Source: Bacteroidales bacterium UBA5326 (GTDB taxonomy: Bacteria; Bacteroidota; Bacteroidia; Bacteroidales; UBA932). Taken from it: DNA of 30,752 nucleotides. A model generated the notes under the pieces. It did not search any database and had not been told where the DNA came from. It was given only the letters and a program-made list of their open reading frames with translations. The stretch covers positions 1 to 30,752 of the forward strand of contig DHQY01000006.1 of the NCBI GenBank assembly GCA_002408205.1, written 5' to 3'. Position 1 is the first letter of the stretch, and every line of letters begins with the position of its first letter. Of this stretch, positions 26,208 through 30,752 are shown piece by piece. The position numbers and the translations under genes are program-made.

Positions 26208-28046
26208 ATGAAGAAGATAGCTTTTTTCTGTATACTTATGTATATGACAATCGGTTTTTCTTTCGCATCCGACACCAATTCTTCGCCCATAGAACGTATG
26301 GAACCTCCGTGCTGGTGGACCGGTATGGAAACGCCGCTCCAGCTTATGTTGTATGGAATAGATATTGCAGCCGGACAGGTGGTCTGCCTTACTTCAGGAA
26401 TGGAAGTGGTAGCTCTGCACAGGGGTGACAGCCCCAATTATCTGTTTGTGGATCTTTCCATTTCTGATAAGGCAGGGGCCGGTGTATATGAGCTGCAATG
26501 GACCTCCGGAAAGAAAAAAGCCACTATTTCCTACGCCCTGCATGAAAGACAGGCGTTATCAAAGGAAAGAGAAGGCCTTTCTCCTGCCGATGTAGTCTAT
26601 TTACTTATGCCTGACCGTTATCTGAACGGCGACAAGGCTAACGATAACTCTCCTTTAACGGCGGAAGAAGCAGCATACGACAAAGATTACGGGAGGCACG
26701 GCGGTGACCTGGCAGGTATAGACAAAAGTCTGGATTACCTTCAGGAATTGGGCGTGACCGCCATCTGGCCCACTCCGGTCACACTCGATAACGAACCGGC
26801 TGTTTCGTATCACGGATATGCCTGTGCCGATTATTACCTTATAGACCCACGTTTTGGCACCAATCTACAATACAGAGACCTGGTAAACAAAGCCGGCCGG
26901 GCCGGTATCAAATTCATTCAGGACATTGTACCAAACCATTGCGGCACAGCTCACTGGTGGATGAAAGACCTGCCTTTTAAAGATTGGATTAATACGTTTT
27001 CCGAGTATACCCGGTCTAATTTTGCCATGAGTACGCATATGGACCCTTATGCAGCCAAAGCAGACAGGGACCTCTGTGTAAAGGGGTGGTTCGATACTTC
27101 TATGGCCGATATGAACCTGACCAATCCCTTTGTGTTGCATTATTTTATTCAGGCAACGGTTTGGTGGATGGAATATGCCGGCCTGGCCGGGGTGCGGATA
27201 GATACATATCCCTATTCCGACGAGACGGCTATATCGTCCTATACTGCGGCACTTCGCAAGGAATATCCGAATGCCACAGTGGTGGCGGAATGCTGGTTCC
27301 ACGAACCTCACCAGGTGGCCTATTGGGAAAGAGGTCCCTGGCCGAGCGGCCCGACGGTAATGGATTTTCCCATGCAGGATGAATTGTGCCGTGCCCTGAC
27401 AGAAGACCGATCTCCTGAGTGGGGCCGGGGAGTGACCCGTCTCTACAATGTGCTTGCCAATGATTATGTGTACAAGAACCCCAACGAACTGCTTATCTTT
27501 GCGGAAAATCACGATACAAACCGTATATTTGAAATGCTGGGCCGTAATCCCGAGAAATTGAAAATGGCGTATACCTTCCTGGCCACTACCCGGGGTATCC
27601 CTCAAATATATTACGGTAGCGAAATCCTCCTTTGTGCCGCGGACCCGGCTAACCTCGGTCACGGTCCCGAACGCAGGGATATGCCTGCAAGAGTCCTCGT
27701 CAAGGAGGGCAGGGATCCCATAGAACAAAATGTGTACGATTATATATCAAAGCTTCTTCAGTGGCGTAAAACATCAGAAGCTGTTCATTCCGGAAAATTG
27801 CTGCATTATCTTCCCAAATACGAAGAAAATATGTACGTGTACTTTAGAATACTGCCTAATGAACGTGTTATGGTGTTGATTAATAACGGAATGGAATCGG
27901 TGAAGATAGACTGGGAACGCTATGCTCAGGGGCTCGGTAACGCTGTAAAAGGTAAAGAAGTGATGAGCGGAATGGAAATTACCGTAGGACAACCTGCGGA
28001 AGTGCCGGCTCAAACCGCAATTTTCTTTACCTTTGCGGGGTTATGA
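26208..28046 (+). CDS. susA: SusA-type neopullulanase/cyclomaltodextrinase (GH13)
   Basis: The 612-aa product has a cleavable signal peptide (near FSFA-SD) and no lipobox, so it is soluble in the periplasm. It has the N-terminal cyclomaltodextrinase domain (~27-120, with IERMEPPCWWTGM), the GH13 barrel with VVYLLMPDRYLNGD, nucleophile Asp332 (GVRIDTYPYS), acid/base Glu361 (VVAECWF) and Asp436 (FAENHDTNRI), and a C-terminal beta domain (~525-612). The length matches B. theta SusA (about 617 aa). It cuts imported maltodextrins and possibly pullulan or cyclodextrins into small sugars. In B. theta susA is divergent from susC; here it is at the end of the same operon. Confidence 0.93.
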   Translation: MKKIAFFCILMYMTIGFSFASDTNSSPIERMEPPCWWTGMETPLQLMLYGIDIAAGQVVCLTSGMEVVALHRGDSPNYLFVDLSISDKAGAGVYELQWTSGKKKATISYALHERQALSKEREGLSPADVVYLLMPDRYLNGDKANDNSPLTAEEAAYDKDYGRHGGDLAGIDKSLDYLQELGVTAIWPTPVTLDNEPAVSYHGYACADYYLIDPRFGTNLQYRDLVNKAGRAGIKFIQDIVPNHCGTAHWWMKDLPFKDWINTFSEYTRSNFAMSTHMDPYAAKADRDLCVKGWFDTSMADMNLTNPFVLHYFIQATVWWMEYAGLAGVRIDTYPYSDETAISSYTAALRKEYPNATVVAECWFHEPHQVAYWERGPWPSGPTVMDFPMQDELCRALTEDRSPEWGRGVTRLYNVLANDYVYKNPNELLIFAENHDTNRIFEMLGRNPEKLKMAYTFLATTRGIPQIYYGSEILLCAADPANLGHGPERRDMPARVLVKEGRDPIEQNVYDYISKLLQWRKTSEAVHSGKLLHYLPKYEENMYVYFRILPNERVMVLINNGMESVKIDWERYAQGLGNAVKGKEVMSGMEITVGQPAEVPAQTAIFFTFAGL

Positions 28047-28657
28047 GACGTATTAGCATATTAGCGATTTCATTTCTTTTCTCCCTGTTGCTTTTTACTT
28101 CATGCAGTAAAGAGCGTATTCCCAAAGAGGACTTTAAAAAGGTCCTTAAGGATATCTTTTTGACCGATCTGATCATTCAACGTGAAGGACAATTATCGCA
28201 GATGGCAGATTCTGCGCTGGTCTATAAACCTGTTCTCGATAAACACGGTTATACGACCGGACAATTCCTTGCCACGCTCGATTATTATGTTGGCAGGCCC
28301 GACAGGTTGAAATCTCTGCTCAGGCAACTGAGGGAGAGCGTAAACGAAGAAAGGACGGCGTTTAATGCATATATGTCTGAATTACAAGCCAGTAAAGAAT
28401 TGTCCAAACGTTTCCATTCGTGGCTGCACGATAACTCCAACAGGTATGATTTTGTCCCCAGGGAGGCATTAAAACAAATTCTTTCTCCGGATCTTTCGGC
28501 TATTCCGGTATGGCGAATGGACCGGGACTCTCTGTATAAAGCGCCTCGATTAAGGATTTTGCCGGTGCTCGATACGTGCTCCGTCAAAGACTCTGTACCT
28601 GTTTACCTGCTGCGGTCCAAACAGGTTATGCCAGTTATTTCTTTCCAAATTAAGTAA
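28043..28657 (+). CDS. DUF4296 family lipoprotein
   Basis: The 204-aa product has a lipoprotein signal (FTSC, Cys21) followed by SKERIPKEDF. The first half matches the pattern of DUF4296, a helical domain confined to Bacteroidota (KEDFKKVLKDIFLTDLII, then YKPVLDKHGYTTGQFLATLDYY). The remaining part is less typical. The function is unknown. Its ATG overlaps the susA stop (ATGA), so it is translationally coupled to the starch operon even though the family is not known to be linked to starch use. Confidence 0.85.
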   Translation: MRRISILAISFLFSLLLFTSCSKERIPKEDFKKVLKDIFLTDLIIQREGQLSQMADSALVYKPVLDKHGYTTGQFLATLDYYVGRPDRLKSLLRQLRESVNEERTAFNAYMSELQASKELSKRFHSWLHDNSNRYDFVPREALKQILSPDLSAIPVWRMDRDSLYKAPRLRILPVLDTCSVKDSVPVYLLRSKQVMPVISFQIK

Positions 28658-28659
28658 AT

Positions 28660-29454
28660 ATGGGTACAATACTTTTTCACGATCCGGTGTTCGGCCCCAT
28701 TCACAGCCGCCGTCTTGGAACAAGCCTGGGTATCAATTTGATGCCAACGCAGAGGAAAATTTGCAATTTTAATTGCATATATTGCGAATGCGGCTGGAAC
28801 AAGCCTCTTGAAGATAAAGACAAAGATTTGCCCGGGTTTCGGCTGCCTTCGGTTCATGAAGTAGTTGATTCTCTTGACAAAAAACTGGCTTCCATGAAAG
28901 CCGCAGGATTGGCCCCCGATGTCATCACATTCTCAGGAAACGGAGAGCCTACCGGTCATCCTCATTTCCTGACCATAATGAAGCAAACCGTAAAATTACG
29001 CGATACCTATTTCCCCGGGGCACAGGTTTGTGTCCTTTCCAACTCGGGTTACCTGGACAGGCCCGGAGTCATGGAAGGACTGATGCTGGCAGACAAACGA
29101 ATTATGAAGATCGACTCGGCCTTTTCCCCGACTGTGGCTGCCATTAACCAACCTGCAGCATCGTATTCACTGGAAAAGACCATTGAAAACCTGAAACGTT
29201 TTGATGTTTTTTTTACTTTGCAGACTTTGTTTTTCAGCGGTGAATACAACGGGAGTGTTATTGACAATACCACTCCGGAAGAGGTGGAAGCCTGGCTTGA
29301 GGTAGTTGCGAAACTCAGACCCCGGGAGGTAATGGTGTATACTCTCGACCGGGAAACCCCGGCTCCGGGGCTCAAGAAATGTTCCTGTGAAAAACTGGAG
29401 GCGATTGCCACGAGAGTCAGGGCAATGGGTATAAACGTTCAGGTAGCCGGATAG
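28660..29454 (+). CDS. Radical SAM protein
   Basis: The 264-aa product carries the CX3CX2C iron-sulphur motif Cys35, Cys39, Cys42 (CNFNCIYC), followed by another Cys44. A glycine-rich GNGEPTGHP stretch near residues 91-99 fits the SAM-binding region. The N-terminal FGPIHSRRLGTSLGINL is typical of a widespread Bacteroidota subfamily near COG0731 (wyosine-synthase-like). A CSC pair near residues 241-243 may bind a further cluster or simply be structural. The substrate is unknown. It begins 2 nt after the DUF4296 gene and is followed after 5 nt by dtd, hinting at a tRNA-related role, which is inference. Confidence 0.9.
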   Translation: MGTILFHDPVFGPIHSRRLGTSLGINLMPTQRKICNFNCIYCECGWNKPLEDKDKDLPGFRLPSVHEVVDSLDKKLASMKAAGLAPDVITFSGNGEPTGHPHFLTIMKQTVKLRDTYFPGAQVCVLSNSGYLDRPGVMEGLMLADKRIMKIDSAFSPTVAAINQPAASYSLEKTIENLKRFDVFFTLQTLFFSGEYNGSVIDNTTPEEVEAWLEVVAKLRPREVMVYTLDRETPAPGLKKCSCEKLEAIATRVRAMGINVQVAG

Positions 29455-29459
29455 TTGGT

Positions 29460-29912
29460 ATGAGGATTGTTATACAGCGTGTTACAGGTGCAGAGGTCCA
29501 GATTGACCAAGCCATGAAGGCCCGGATTGCCCATGGATTACTTATTTTTGCGGGGTTTGAGGAAGCCGATAATGCAGACGATATTGACTGGACAGTACGG
29601 AAGATAGCTCAGTTACGTATTTTTGACGATGAGCAGGGAGTCATGAACCGGTCTGTAACCGATATCCGGGGAGAGCTCCTGGTGGTCAGTCAGTTCACCC
29701 TCCATGCTTCCACAAAAAAAGGCAACAGACCTTCTTACTGCAAAGCGGCCGGTCCCGGTGTCGCAATACCTTTATACGAGTCCTTTTGCGCCCGTTTAGC
29801 CGATTTTTCCGGATTGCCGGTCCAAACCGGTATATTTGGCGCCCAGATGCTCGTCGGCCTGAAAAATGACGGTCCGGTAACAATAATCATTGATTCAAAA
29901 AATAAAGAATAA
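29460..29912 (+). CDS. dtd: D-aminoacyl-tRNA deacylase
   Basis: The 150-aa cytoplasmic enzyme hydrolyses D-amino acids (and glycine) mischarged on tRNA. It has the family length and both signature motifs: SQFTL at residues 77-81 with the catalytic Thr80, and the cross-subunit NDGPVT motif at 136-141, which contains the Gly-cisPro dipeptide that rejects L-amino acids. It starts MRIVIQRVTGAEV as usual. deoC follows after a single base. Confidence 0.96.
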   Translation: MRIVIQRVTGAEVQIDQAMKARIAHGLLIFAGFEEADNADDIDWTVRKIAQLRIFDDEQGVMNRSVTDIRGELLVVSQFTLHASTKKGNRPSYCKAAGPGVAIPLYESFCARLADFSGLPVQTGIFGAQMLVGLKNDGPVTIIIDSKNKE

Positions 29913-29913
29913 T

Positions 29914-30687
29914 ATGGATGCTCTCATTCAATGTTTCAGCTCAATAGATCTTACCACGCTTAATGCCACAGATACCATGGAGCGGGGCCGAACTTTTGCG
30001 GAAAATGTGAACCGTTTTGCTGCACTTTATCCCCAAATGCCTTCGGTCGCGGCCATTTGTGTTTATCCCGCCCTGGTGCCCGCAGTGAGGCAGACGCTTA
30101 AGGTTCCCGGAGTCAGGATTGCTGCGGTGGGAGGCGGATTTCCCGCTTCGCAGACCTATTCTTCCGTTAAAGCGGCCGAGTGCGCGCAATGCGTTGAAAA
30201 CGGCGCCGATGAGGTAGATATTGTTATTTCTCTGAATTACTTTCTTTCCGGAAATTATGAAGAGGCGGGCAGGGAAATAGCCATGGTCAGGAAGGCCCTG
30301 GGAGAAAAGGCGCATTTGAAAGTAATCCTTGAAACGGGAGTGCTTAAAACAAAAGATGCCATCATAAAGGCCTCTTTCCTTGCCATGGAGAACGGCGCCG
30401 ATTTTATAAAAACCTCCACCGGGAAACTCGAGCCGGCTGCTACACCTTTTGCCGCCGAGGTTATGTGCTGTTGCATTCGCGATTTTTACCAACATACGGG
30501 TAAACGCATAGGTTTCAAGCCTGCCGGAGGCATTACGGTTGCGTCTGAGGCGCTCGAGTACCGCTCTATTGTGAGGGAGGTGCTGGGTGATGAATGGCTT
30601 ACTCCGTCGCTCTTCAGAATAGGGGCCAGCCGGCTTGCGAACAATTTATTAAAAGATATATTTCAGGAAGACCTTGCGTTATTTTAG
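29914..30687 (+). CDS. deoC: Deoxyribose-phosphate aldolase
   Basis: The 257-aa class I aldolase splits 2-deoxyribose-5-phosphate into glyceraldehyde-3-phosphate and acetaldehyde. Expected catalytic residues are present: Asp102 (DEVDIVISL), the Schiff-base Lys166 (FIKTSTGK) and Lys202 (GFKPAGG), nearly the E. coli numbering (D102, K167, K201). The ATG at 29914 was chosen; an in-frame TTG at 29890 would overlap dtd by 23 nt. No hairpin terminator follows; the tRNA promoter overlaps its last codons. In several Bacteroides genomes, as I remember, a MazG-type gene lies between dtd and deoC; it is absent here. Confidence 0.95.
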   Translation: MDALIQCFSSIDLTTLNATDTMERGRTFAENVNRFAALYPQMPSVAAICVYPALVPAVRQTLKVPGVRIAAVGGGFPASQTYSSVKAAECAQCVENGADEVDIVISLNYFLSGNYEEAGREIAMVRKALGEKAHLKVILETGVLKTKDAIIKASFLAMENGADFIKTSTGKLEPAATPFAAEVMCCCIRDFYQHTGKRIGFKPAGGITVASEALEYRSIVREVLGDEWLTPSLFRIGASRLANNLLKDIFQEDLALF

Positions 30688-30703
30688 TTTTTATATATCT
30701 TTG
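30674..30703 (+). promoter_or_regulatory. Promoter of the tRNA-Leu gene
   Basis: TTG (30674-30676) is followed after exactly 19 bp by TATCTTTG (30696-30703), a perfect match to the Bacteroidota -7 consensus TAnnTTTG. The predicted start of transcription lies some 15-20 nt before the mature tRNA 5' end. The -33 box lies inside the last codons of deoC. Confidence 0.75.
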
Positions 30704-30730
30704 CAATCCCTAATTGGAAAAACCCCCAAT

Positions 30731-30752
30731 GCCCGGATGGCGGAATTGGTAG
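30731..30752 (+). tRNA. tRNA-Leu, 5' end (partial, cut by window end)
   Basis: GCCCGGATGGCGGAATTGGTAG gives the acceptor 5' strand GCCCGGA, then TG, the D-stem GGCGG and D-loop AATTGGTAG, as typical for class II bacterial leucine tRNAs. The anticodon is beyond the window, so the isoacceptor is unknown and a different long-arm tRNA cannot be fully excluded. Confidence 0.85.

Noticed and set aside
26865..27728. Antisense open frame of 287 codons opposite susA
   Set aside because: Long, but a shadow of the GC-biased susA codons; no domain, no plausible start context.

Overview
The window looks like a chromosomal segment from a member of the Bacteroidota, most likely order Bacteroidales. The reasons are a complete SusC/SusD-type glycan uptake operon, Bacteroidota-only families (DUF4954, DUF4296, SusE/SusF starch-binding lipoproteins), many lipoproteins with an (L/F)xxC lipobox, starts without clear Shine-Dalgarno sequences, and promoter boxes of the TTTG-N19-TAnnTTTG kind. 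Species cannot be told from the sequence alone. No mobile element, CRISPR array or broken gene was seen.

Layout. (1) 1-506: the 3' end of a 23S rRNA gene, the 5S rRNA gene and a strong terminator, closing an rRNA operon. (2) 535-5061, minus strand: a TPR protein overlapping a DUF4954 beta-helix protein, a small lipoprotein and an outer-membrane beta-barrel protein, the last two each followed by a terminator hairpin. (3) 5160-7325, plus strand: a lipoprotein joining an isoaspartyl peptidase/asparaginase domain to two SGNH-hydrolase domains, the first of which has lost its catalytic residues. (4) 7328-9967, minus strand: a cytoplasmic 4-alpha-glucanotransferase (MalQ, CBM20-CBM20-GH77). (5) 10052-12208, plus strand: a small membrane protein with a LytS-type histidine kinase and a LytTR response regulator. 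(6) 12332-28046, plus strand: a tightly packed starch/maltodextrin operon: sugar MFS transporter, SusC, SusD, SusE, an enlarged SusF-like protein with six starch-binding-like modules, SusG amylase, an orphan lipoprotein, a second GH13 lipoprotein and a SusA-type neopullulanase. (7) 28043-30687, plus strand, with almost no gaps: DUF4296 lipoprotein, radical SAM protein, D-aminoacyl-tRNA deacylase and deoxyribose-phosphate aldolase. (8) The start of a tRNA-Leu gene behind a good promoter.

How the genes fit together (inference): SusD/E/F-like proteins bind starch at the cell surface, SusG cuts it, SusC imports the fragments, SusA and the second GH13 enzyme cut them further in the periplasm, the MFS transporter takes maltose or short maltodextrins across the inner membrane, and MalQ converts them in the cytoplasm. 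Compared with the Bacteroides thetaiotaomicron sus locus, this one has a dedicated inner-membrane transporter and MalQ beside it, has no SusB (GH97) and no SusR in view, and has a LytS/LytTR pair in the place where a regulator might be expected.
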